The notes below the pieces were generated by a model. The model saw only the letters and a program-made list of their open reading frames with translations. It had not been told where the DNA came from and ran no database searches. Of a stretch of DNA of 64,000 nucleotides, positions 9,711 to 17,203 are shown piece by piece. The stretch is from the NCBI GenBank assembly GCA_028284265.1, contig JANQRZ010000004.1:124001-188000 (forward strand), read 5' to 3'. The stretch is from Rhodothermales bacterium. GTDB taxonomy: Bacteria > Bacteroidota > Rhodothermia > Rhodothermales > JANQRZ01. Position numbers and translations under genes: made by a program. Positions within the stretch are counted from its first letter, which is position 1. Each line of letters opens with the position of its first letter.

Positions 9711-10168
9711 CTGCTTGGCCCGTCTTCCTCGACGGGCACGACGAGCACCGGGCACGTCGCCGACCGGACGACGCCGTCTGCGGTGCTACCCATGAGGAGG
9801 TGCGTCAGCCCGCGCCGTCCTGTCCGCGTCAGCATGATCAGGTCCACCTCGTGCGCCTCGGCGAACGCCACGATGGCCTCGGCGGCTGCGCCCTCGGCAA
9901 AATGGATCTCCGGTTCCACATCGGGACCAGCGGCGGCGCTGACGGCTCGCTGTATTTCCACGCGCGTACGGTCCTTGATCTCGGGATAGAGGTCGTAGAG
10001 CGGATTGGCGATGTCCTCACCATAGACCGACGGCAGGTCGATGTCTTCGAGGACGTGGAGTACGAGCAGTCGGGCACCATAGTCAGCGGCGAAGGTTTTG
10101 GCGAGAGGGAGGCCACGCAGGCCCGCCGCCGAGAGGTCGAGAGGAACGAGGATGCGGTTGAGCGACAT
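9707..10168 (-). CDS. universal stress protein (UspA family)
   Basis: A 153-residue single-domain USP. It starts MSLNRILVPLDLS with the typical Asp-containing first strand and ends with the ATP-binding motif TGRRGLTHLLMGS followed by ADGVVRSATCPVLVVP. The Gly-x2-Gly...Gly-Ser pattern suggests an ATP-binding subtype. It is a soluble cytoplasmic dimer involved in stress survival. The gene converges on and overlaps the GDPD gene by 4 bp. It diverges from the S46 peptidase across 138 bp that contains a palindrome at 10220-10235. Confidence 0.92.
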   Translation of the reverse strand: MSLNRILVPLDLSAAGLRGLPLAKTFAADYGARLLVLHVLEDIDLPSVYGEDIANPLYDLYPEIKDRTRVEIQRAVSAAAGPDVEPEIHFAEGAAAEAIVAFAEAHEVDLIMLTRTGRRGLTHLLMGSTADGVVRSATCPVLVVPVEEDGPSS

Positions 10169-10219
10169 AGCGATGGGGCAGGGGTTGAGGGCAACCTCCC
10201 AAGATAGGAGGTCGGACGC

Positions 10220-10235
10220 CCGGTAAGATTACCGG
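10220..10235. promoter_or_regulatory. palindrome CCGGTAA-GA-TTACCGG, candidate operator
   Basis: A perfect 7+2+7 inverted repeat midway between the divergent usp and S46 peptidase genes. It is followed by no T-tract, so it is more likely a protein-binding site than a terminator. The role is inference. Confidence 0.35.
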
Positions 10236-10306
10236 TGCGTCAACGCCGGTCGTAAATTCCAGCCTCCTGCTTGCCACCGTTCTCTTTCCGCCTACTGATC
10301 TTCATC

Positions 10307-12418
10307 ATGTTGTTCCGCCGTCTGTTTTTCCTTGCTGCCTTTGTCCTCGCCTCGCCCACCCTCGCGCAGGACGCCGACGTGATGCGTGCCGGGCCGCTTG
10401 ACAATGGCAAGATGTGGCTCTTCGAGAACCCGCCCGTTGAGTATCTCGCCGAGACCTACGACTTGCGCCCCGACGCGGCATGGTTCGAGCGAGCACGCCT
10501 TGCGGCGCTTCGCCTGCCGGGCTGCTCGGCGTCGTTCGTTTCCCGTGACGGCCTCGTCGCCACGAACCACCACTGTGTACGCGGGAGTGTCGTGAGCGTC
10601 GGTCGCTCTGGCGAGACGCTGCTCGACGATGGCTTCTTCGCCCGCTCGCTCGACGAGGAGCGTCCGGTGGAGGGCCTCTACGTCGATCAACTCGTTCAGA
10701 TCACCGATGTGACGGACCGCGTGAACGAGGCGCTCGCCGCAGCCCAGACCGATGCCGAGCGGGCCGAGGCGCGCAGCACCGTGATCGATGAGATCGAGGC
10801 TGAGATGGCGACGGAAGACGGGGTGACGGTGCAGGTGGTGTCCCTCTACAACGGGGGCCTCTACTCAGCCTACACGTTCCGCCGCTACGACGATCTTCGG
10901 ATGGTCGCCGCGCCCGAGGAGCAACTCGGCTTCTTCGGCGGCGACCCGGACAACTTCACCTACCCACGCTACGCGCTCGACTTCGCGTTCCTCCGCGTTT
11001 ACGGTCCCGACGGGCAGCCGCTCGATACGTCTGACTTCCATTTCCCGTGGAGCGTCGAAGGCGTCTCGCCCGGCGATCTCATCTTTGTCATCGGCAACCC
11101 CGGCTCGACGGATCGGGGCGACACATCCGCCCAACTCGAATGGCGGCGCGATGTGCAGGTGCCCGCCCTGCTAGAGTTCCTCGGCGGACGGATCGCTGCC
11201 ATCGATGCCTACCTCGAAGAGCACCCGGACGAGGAGGGCATGCGGAACCAGCGCTTCGGACTGAGCAACGCGCAGAAGGCGTACCGGGGCCGCGAGGACG
11301 CGCTCACGAACGAGGTCATCATGTCGCGCCGCCGCGACTTCGAGCGCCAGTTCCGCCAAGCCATCGACTCTGATCCGACACTTCGTTCAGAGTATGGCGG
11401 GTTAATCAACCGGATGGCGACGATCCAGCGCGAGAAGCGCGAGATCGCCCACGAGTTCAGCGCCTTTGCTGCCATGACGAACTCGAACTACTCGTCGTCC
11501 ACCTTCCGGCGCGGATTCTTCGCCGCCCAGCTTCTGACGATGCAGGATGCCGGGGCCTCGCCGGAGGCGATGGCTGAACTAGAGGTCCAGCTTCGAGGTG
11601 TTGCTGACCTAGATTGGGACCTCGACCAGATGTACCTCGCCGCCCAGCTTCGTCAGTTCCAGCGCTTCCTCGAACCGGGCATCGTCAACCCGATCCTCGG
11701 AGGCCGGACCCCGGCTGCTGCCGCGGAGGCGATCATCCGCTCGTCGCAACTGTCGAGTGGGGTGGGTGCCACCAAGGTGCTCAACGGAAACAGGCTTCGT
11801 GCTGAGGACCCCATCGTGGCCCTTGTCCTTGCCATCCTCCCGCGCTTCAACGACTTTCAGAGCGCGAGTGCCGGACTGAACGAGCAGGAGGCTGAGGTAG
11901 CCCGCCGCCTCGGGCAGGCGCGCTTTGCCGTCTACGGCACCGCCGTCCCGCCGGACGCCACCTTCTCGCCGCGCTTCACGGATGGCGTCGTGCGCGGGTA
12001 TGAGTACAACGGCACGGTTGCCCCGCCGAACACGACGTTCTTTGGGCTGTACGACCGCAACGCCTCGTTCGGGCAGGACTCCGAATGGGCGCTCCCCGAG
12101 GCGTGGCTCCCCGCGCCGCCGGACCTCGACCGCTCGACCCCGCTCAACTTCGTCTCGACCTCCGACACCATCGGTGGCAACTCCGGCTCGCCCGCCGTGG
12201 ACCGCGACCTCCGCCTCGTCGGCCTCAACTTTGACCGGATGATCGAGGGCCTCAGCCGCGACTACATCTACTTCGCCGACCGGGGCCGCAATGTGATGGT
12301 CGATGCCCGCGCCGTGCTCGAAGCGCTCGATAATGTGTACGACCTCGACCGGGTGGTGATGGAGCTTCGCACCGGCTCGCTCGTCGAGACCGAAGCTGAG
12401 GCCGACACGATGAGGTAG
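10307..12418 (+). CDS. S46 family dipeptidyl-peptidase, DPP11-like
   Basis: A 703-residue periplasmic serine exopeptidase. The ATG at 10307 gives a signal peptide ending ASPTLAQ; an in-frame start at 10271 adds 12 residues ahead of it. The chymotrypsin-like His lies in LVATNHHCV (about residue 88). The nucleophile is in GGNSGSP (Ser about 626). Eighteen residues later is the Arg of NFDRMIEG (about 644). In Porphyromonas gingivalis DPP11, Ser655 and Arg673 have the same spacing, and the Arg gives preference for Asp/Glu at P1, whereas DPP7 has Gly. I infer an acidic-specific DPP11-type enzyme that feeds dipeptides to the cell. Confidence 0.92.
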   Translation: MLFRRLFFLAAFVLASPTLAQDADVMRAGPLDNGKMWLFENPPVEYLAETYDLRPDAAWFERARLAALRLPGCSASFVSRDGLVATNHHCVRGSVVSVGRSGETLLDDGFFARSLDEERPVEGLYVDQLVQITDVTDRVNEALAAAQTDAERAEARSTVIDEIEAEMATEDGVTVQVVSLYNGGLYSAYTFRRYDDLRMVAAPEEQLGFFGGDPDNFTYPRYALDFAFLRVYGPDGQPLDTSDFHFPWSVEGVSPGDLIFVIGNPGSTDRGDTSAQLEWRRDVQVPALLEFLGGRIAAIDAYLEEHPDEEGMRNQRFGLSNAQKAYRGREDALTNEVIMSRRRDFERQFRQAIDSDPTLRSEYGGLINRMATIQREKREIAHEFSAFAAMTNSNYSSSTFRRGFFAAQLLTMQDAGASPEAMAELEVQLRGVADLDWDLDQMYLAAQLRQFQRFLEPGIVNPILGGRTPAAAAEAIIRSSQLSSGVGATKVLNGNRLRAEDPIVALVLAILPRFNDFQSASAGLNEQEAEVARRLGQARFAVYGTAVPPDATFSPRFTDGVVRGYEYNGTVAPPNTTFFGLYDRNASFGQDSEWALPEAWLPAPPDLDRSTPLNFVSTSDTIGGNSGSPAVDRDLRLVGLNFDRMIEGLSRDYIYFADRGRNVMVDARAVLEALDNVYDLDRVVMELRTGSLVETEAEADTMR

Positions 12419-12435
12419 AGCTCTTGTCGTCTCAC

Positions 12436-12555
12436 GTCATCCCGAGCGAAGCCCCGAAGGGGTGTAGTCGAGGGATCTTTCCGGGGAAAGCCATGCAGGC
12501 TGTTGAGACTGTGCCCGAAGAGATCCCTCAACTCGCTCTGCTCACTCGGGATGAC
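12436..12555. repeat. 120-bp imperfect inverted repeat with GTCATCCCGAG...CTCGGGATGAC ends
   Basis: The left arm begins GTCATCCCGAGCGAAGCC and contains GAGGGATCT. The right arm contains AGATCCCTCAACTCGC and ends CTCACTCGGGATGAC. The two pair over most of their length. It fills the gap between the S46 peptidase and msrA. It resembles dispersed extragenic palindromes of the 'CCCGAGCG...GAGGGATCT' type that I know from other genomes. It may also attenuate transcription. Confidence 0.75.
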
Positions 12556-12658
12556 CTGTAAGGTGTTACAGAAACGTGAGAAGGTGGGACGTGTCCGGCG
12601 GAGCCTCGGGCGGTGTCGGGCGTAGCAGCGTCCCTCTTCACTGAACCGAGCTTTCCCG

Positions 12659-13207
12659 ATGAGCAACCTCCAAATCGCCACCCTCGGCGGTGGCTGCTTC
12701 TGGTGCGTCGAAGCCGTCATGCAGCCGCTCAAAGGCGTCGAGCGCGTTGTCTCCGGTTACACCGGCGGCAAGGTCCGCAACCCGTCCTACCGCGAGGTCT
12801 GCGGCGGGCGCACCGGTCACGCCGAAGTCGTCCAGGTCTATTTCGACCCCGACGTGGTTTCCTTCCGCGACCTGCTCTACGTCTTCTTCGCCACCCACGA
12901 CCCGACGACGCTCAACCGGCAGGGCGCGGACACCGGCACACAGTACCGCTCCGCTATCTTCTACGCCGACGAGGAGCAGAAGCGTATCGCCGAGGAGGTC
13001 ATCGCCGACCTCACCCAGCAGCAGATCTTCGATAGCGGGATCGTGACCGAGGTGTCGCCGCTTGGCGAGTTCTTCGAGGCCGAGGACTACCATCAGGACT
13101 ACTTCCGGCAGAACCCGGCCCAGCCTTACTGCCAGGCCGTGATCGCGCCGAAGGTCGCCAAGCTCCGCCGCCACTACCTCGACCGGCTCAAGACGGAGAC
13201 CGTGTAA
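12659..13207 (+). CDS. msrA: peptide-methionine (S)-S-oxide reductase MsrA
   Basis: A 182-residue MsrA that repairs oxidised methionine with thioredoxin. The signature [11 protein letters not shown] (residues 10-20) holds the catalytic Cys13. [32 protein letters not shown] and EDYHQDYF complete the family pattern. It has no signal peptide, so it is cytoplasmic. No msrB is adjacent. A strong bidirectional terminator follows 26 bp after the stop. Confidence 0.97.
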   Translation: MSNLQIATLGGGCFWCVEAVMQPLKGVERVVSGYTGGKVRNPSYREVCGGRTGHAEVVQVYFDPDVVSFRDLLYVFFATHDPTTLNRQGADTGTQYRSAIFYADEEQKRIAEEVIADLTQQQIFDSGIVTEVSPLGEFFEAEDYHQDYFRQNPAQPYCQAVIAPKVAKLRRHYLDRLKTETV

Positions 13208-13230
13208 GCGTACTTCTGGAATGACGTAAG

Positions 13231-13266
13231 AAAGGGGGCAGCGGAAGTGAATCCGCTGCCCCCTTG
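13231..13266. terminator. bidirectional intrinsic terminator
   Basis: Perfect 12-bp arms at 13234-13245 and 13252-13263 enclose a 6-nt loop. TTGTTAT lies to the right, and A-rich sequence to the left gives U-rich RNA on the minus strand. It separates the convergent msrA and T9SS-protein genes. Confidence 0.9.
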
Positions 13267-13286
13267 TTATAGTCTGCTGCCATCGG

Positions 13287-14771
13287 CTAGCGCACGAGGG
13301 CGAGGCGGCCTGTCTGGACCTCGTCGCCCGCTTCGAGCCGCCACACGTAGACGCCGCTCGGCAGGTCAGTCCCATCGAAGGTCACAGTGTGGGAACCGGC
13401 TTGGTACGTGCCCTCCGTTAGCTGGGCGACTTCGCGACCGCGCACATCGTAGACTGCAAGACGTACCTCGCTGCTCTGGTCGAGCGAGAACGTGATCTCA
13501 GTCTGCCGGTCGAAGGGGTTGGGGTAGGCCGCGACGCCATCGGCGGAGACCCGACTTGCGGCGTCCTCGGTGGAAGGCCACGGCGCTGCATGGATCACGC
13601 TCCAGCTTTCCGCCTCTCCTGCCTGTGCCGTGGCATTTACGAACACGGAGAACGACTCCGTATCGACGGGAACAGAAAATTGGCCCACGCGGAGTTCATA
13701 GGTGTAGGGTCCCGGCGGGGCGAAGTTAGGGATCGACTGCGTAAAGCTCGAACTGACGGCTTGGCCGGGAATAATGCTGCCCGATTGGATGGTCCCCGAA
13801 GCGACCTGGTTACCGCTGCGCAGCGCGACGAAGCCGAGGTTTCCCGTGACGGTAGAGCCGGTCGTGTTCGTGACCGTATAGTCGAAAGAGATCGAGCCGC
13901 CGGGCACAACGCTCAGGGGCGATGTGGCCGTAGCCGCTAGCGCGACAGGCGGCGTGTTCGCGCCGCACGGCACGTCGCCGATATGTGTGACGAGACCTGC
14001 CGTGCCCGAAACCCACGCCTCACCCTGCGCGCAGTCCAGCGCGATGCCACTCAGGGATGCGGTTCCGGGGAGCGGGTGCGACTGCACGAAGTCGCCGCTC
14101 GGCGTAAACTCTCCGAGGCCGAGCTCGTCGCTGCTGACGATGAAGAGGTTGCCTGTCTGGTTGGACACGTCGAGGTCGCCGAAGTTGACAGAAAAGATGC
14201 CCGTCGTCTGAAAGCTGTTGAGGACGGCACCCGTGACCGGGTCGATCTCCGCCACCCGGTTGTCGTTTTCTGCAGTGGTCTGACGGTCCTGGACGAGGAA
14301 GAAGGTGTTGCGGATCGAACTGTATCCTCCCCCGACGACATGGCTGTTGCCGAAGGCCGTATTCAGCGTTGCGAGGATCGCGCCCGTGTTCTTGTCGAGG
14401 GCATAAATCTCCGCCGAGCCGGTCTCGCCGTTGATGAAGAGCAGCGTGCCTTCGGGAACGACTGTGCCGTTGAGATTGATGGCTTCGGGCGCGATCTCGA
14501 CTTCTACGTCATTGGCTGACTCGCCCGGACGGGGCACGGAGCCGAGGAAGGTGCCACTGACAGAGTAGCGGTCGATCATGCCATCGTTGCAATCGTAGAC
14601 CCAGACACTGCCCGTCGTCTGATCGAACGCGACGCTGCAAAGCCCACCGGAGTCGGAGGGATCGAATGAGTCCAGCGTAATGATCTGAGCTGTGGCGACC
14701 GAACTCCAAGCGAACAAGGCCGCGAGTATGAGGGCCGAAAGGACGCGATGCCCCGTAAAGAAAGTGGTCAT
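13287..14771 (-). CDS. secreted beta-propeller-like protein with T9SS sorting domain
   Basis: A 494-residue protein with an N-terminal signal segment ending SVATAQ. Residues 30-280 contain repeated blade-like stretches (SVAFDQTTGSVWVYDCNDG, RVAEIDPVTGAVLNSF, LSGIALDCAQGEAWVSG), suggesting an NHL/YncE-type propeller. Residues 280-390 form an Ig-like module (VVPGGSISFDYTVTN, FTQSIPNFAPPGPYTYEL) also found in the subtilase at 25395. The last 90 residues are the T9SS sorting domain (YPNPFDRQTEITF, VYDVRGREVAQL, final LVR). It is expected on the cell surface or outside. Ligand and function are unknown. Confidence 0.8.
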   Translation of the reverse strand: MTTFFTGHRVLSALILAALFAWSSVATAQIITLDSFDPSDSGGLCSVAFDQTTGSVWVYDCNDGMIDRYSVSGTFLGSVPRPGESANDVEVEIAPEAINLNGTVVPEGTLLFINGETGSAEIYALDKNTGAILATLNTAFGNSHVVGGGYSSIRNTFFLVQDRQTTAENDNRVAEIDPVTGAVLNSFQTTGIFSVNFGDLDVSNQTGNLFIVSSDELGLGEFTPSGDFVQSHPLPGTASLSGIALDCAQGEAWVSGTAGLVTHIGDVPCGANTPPVALAATATSPLSVVPGGSISFDYTVTNTTGSTVTGNLGFVALRSGNQVASGTIQSGSIIPGQAVSSSFTQSIPNFAPPGPYTYELRVGQFSVPVDTESFSVFVNATAQAGEAESWSVIHAAPWPSTEDAASRVSADGVAAYPNPFDRQTEITFSLDQSSEVRLAVYDVRGREVAQLTEGTYQAGSHTVTFDGTDLPSGVYVWRLEAGDEVQTGRLALVR

Positions 14772-14915
14772 GATAAAGGTACCTCCACGTAAGCGAATGA
14801 GCTACCAAGGTATAGGTAGCGCTGCGGTTATGCAGCCTACATCAGGCGCACGCGAGATACTCCGGTGGCGCAAAGCGGACCGTTTCTATCTCAACCAACT
14901 CAGACTGAAATCTGC

Positions 14916-17069
14916 TTAATTCGGGTTGGTATTGGCTCGCCCGGCGAGGTCGAGGAGGAAGGCGTAGTCACGGGCGGTCTCGCGGTAGCGGTCGAAGCGG
15001 CCCGAGGCCCCGCCATGCCCGGCTTCCATGTCGGTATGGAGGTAGAGCTTATTCTGGTCCGTCTTGAGCGCGCGGAGCTTGGCGGTCCACTTCGCCGGTT
15101 CCCAGTACTGCACCTGTGAGTCGTGTAGGCCCGTCGTGATGAGAGTGTGGGGGTAGTCCTGCGCGGTGACATTGTCGTAAGGCGAGTACGAGAGCATGTA
15201 ATTGTAGTACGTCTTGTCGTTCGGGTTGCCCCACTCGTCGTACTCGCTCGTCGTGAGCGGGATCGTGTCGTCGAGCATCGTCGTGATCACGTCCACCCAC
15301 GGTACCTTCGCCACGATGCCGTGGAAGAGGTCGGGTCGCATATTCATCACCGCGCCCATCAGGAGGCCGCCCGCCGAGCCGCCCAGCGCATAGAGCCGCT
15401 CATCATCGCCGTAGCCCTCGGCGGCGAGGTGCTCGGCCACGTCGATGAAGTCGGTGAAGGTGTTTTTCTTGGTGAGGAGCTTGCCGTCCTCGTACCACGC
15501 CCGACCGAGCGTTTGGCTGCCCCGGATGTGGGCAATCGCGAAGACGAAGCCTCTATCGAGGAGCGAGAGGCGGGTCGAGGAGAAGCCAGGGTCGATGGTG
15601 GAACCGTAGGAGCCGTAGCCGTAGAGGAGGAGCGGGTTCGTACCGTTCTGCTCGAAACGGTCGGCTCGATAGACCAGAGTGACGGGTACGCGCTTGCCAT
15701 CGCGGGCGGGTGCCCACAGCCGTTCGGCGCGGTAGTCGCCCGAGGCGAAGCCGCCGAGGACAGCCTCTTGCTTGAGGAGCGTCCGCTCGCGCGAGGCCAT
15801 GTCGTAGTCGTAGGTCGTTTCTGGCGTGGTCGGCGATTCGTAGACGAAGCGGAGCGTGCCGGTGTCCGGGTTCGGGTTCTGGCTCGCGTAGACGACGTAG
15901 GCCGGATCGTCGAAGGCGACATAGTGCTCCGTGTCGGGGTTGGCCCACGGGCGGATGCGAAGCTTCGTCAGGCCATCCTCGCGTTCCGAGAGCACGAGAA
16001 AGTCATCGAACAGGTCGATCCCTTCGAGCAGCACGTCGGCGCGGTGGGGGATGACTTCCTCCCAAGCATCCATGCTCATCGCATCTTCAGCAGCACGGAC
16101 GAGGCGGTAGTTCTCGGCTTTGCCCTCGTCGGCGTCTCGGTTCGTGCGGATGTAGAAATGGTCACCGAGGTGATCGACGTGGTACTCGTGGTCGCGCTCG
16201 CGGGGCTGGACGACGCGCCACGCGCCGTCCGGGTCATCGGCATCGAGCACGCGGTACTCCGTCGCCAGCGTCTGGCTCGATCCGATCAGCAAGAACTTGT
16301 CGGAAGCCGTCTTGCTGACATAGGTGCTGAACGTGTTGTCCTCCTCGCGGTAGACCAGCAGGTCGTCCGCCGGGTCGGTGCCGACGGTGTGCTTGTGGAT
16401 GCTCTCCCACTGGAGTGTCGTCGGGTTCTGCTTCGAGTAGAACAGCGTTCGGCTGTCGTTGGCCCACGCGAGGTTGCCCGTCACGGCGGAGATCACATCG
16501 GGCAGCACCTCGCCGGTGTCGAGGTTCTTGAAGTGGATCGTGTAGATGCGGCGGCCCGTCGTGTCGGCGGCCCACGCGAGGAGCCGACCATCGGGGCTGA
16601 CCGAGGCTTGCGAGAAGCGAGCGCTGTAAAAGTCGTGTCCCTCGGCGAGGGCGTTCACGTCGAGGATCACCGCCTCGTCGTCCGGCGCGTCGAGCGGTCG
16701 GCGCGTGTAGACCGGGTACTGCTGGCCCGTCTCGAAGCGGTAGCTGTAGAGGTGGTCGCCAAGGCGGTAGGGCACGCCCGCGTCGTCCTGCTTGATGCGG
16801 CCCTTGATCTCCTCAAAGAGCGCATCCCCGAACGCATCGAGATGCGCGGTCTCTTGCTCGAAGTAGGCGTTTTCGGCTTCGAGGTAGGCGATGACTTCGG
16901 GATTCTCGCGCTCGCGGAGCCAGAAGTAGTTATCGGTGCGGGTGTCGCCGTGCTTCGTCAGCTCGACCGGCTTGACGGCGGCGACGGGCGGGTCGGCGGT
17001 CTGGGCGTGGAGGGGTGTCGTCACGAAAAGAATGGTGCTGAGGAGGAGGGCAATCGAGAACGGGCGCAT
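14916..17069 (-). CDS. S9A family oligopeptidase (oligopeptidase B-like), exported
   Basis: A 717-residue prolyl-oligopeptidase-family enzyme. The ATG at 17069 gives the signal peptide MRPFSIALLLSTILFVTTPLHA; a longer in-frame start adds 42 implausible residues. The N-terminal region (TRTDNYFWLRERENPEVIAY) and propeller precede the alpha/beta-hydrolase. The catalytic Ser lies in GGSAGGLLMGAV, the Asp follows in the ITTGLHDSQVQYWEP region, and the His is in EAGHGGASGRF. These match oligopeptidase B, which cleaves after basic residues in short peptides. The signal peptide puts it in the periplasm, unlike E. coli PtrB. It follows its neighbour at 13287 closely in the transcriptional order. Confidence 0.9.
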   Translation of the reverse strand: MRPFSIALLLSTILFVTTPLHAQTADPPVAAVKPVELTKHGDTRTDNYFWLRERENPEVIAYLEAENAYFEQETAHLDAFGDALFEEIKGRIKQDDAGVPYRLGDHLYSYRFETGQQYPVYTRRPLDAPDDEAVILDVNALAEGHDFYSARFSQASVSPDGRLLAWAADTTGRRIYTIHFKNLDTGEVLPDVISAVTGNLAWANDSRTLFYSKQNPTTLQWESIHKHTVGTDPADDLLVYREEDNTFSTYVSKTASDKFLLIGSSQTLATEYRVLDADDPDGAWRVVQPRERDHEYHVDHLGDHFYIRTNRDADEGKAENYRLVRAAEDAMSMDAWEEVIPHRADVLLEGIDLFDDFLVLSEREDGLTKLRIRPWANPDTEHYVAFDDPAYVVYASQNPNPDTGTLRFVYESPTTPETTYDYDMASRERTLLKQEAVLGGFASGDYRAERLWAPARDGKRVPVTLVYRADRFEQNGTNPLLLYGYGSYGSTIDPGFSSTRLSLLDRGFVFAIAHIRGSQTLGRAWYEDGKLLTKKNTFTDFIDVAEHLAAEGYGDDERLYALGGSAGGLLMGAVMNMRPDLFHGIVAKVPWVDVITTMLDDTIPLTTSEYDEWGNPNDKTYYNYMLSYSPYDNVTAQDYPHTLITTGLHDSQVQYWEPAKWTAKLRALKTDQNKLYLHTDMEAGHGGASGRFDRYRETARDYAFLLDLAGRANTNPN

Positions 17070-17203
17070 GGCTAGGCTCGAATAGATTGGTAGACATGGT
17101 GGAGCCGGAGCAGGGCGGTAGCACAGAAAGTACGTCGCCGTGCTAGCGGTTCCAACGCTGCGCGCCGCCGAGTATCTTGCCCACTCACCTACCACATCTG
17201 TCT

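Noticed and set aside
12268-12732. 154-residue minus-strand frame between the S46 peptidase and msrA
   Set aside because: It reads through the palindromic element and both flanking genes antisense; there is no domain.
15147-17075. 642-residue frame opposite the oligopeptidase gene
   Set aside because: It is antisense to a gene with clear S9 motifs, and its sequence is the low-complexity Val/Arg/Glu pattern of a shadow frame in GC-rich DNA.
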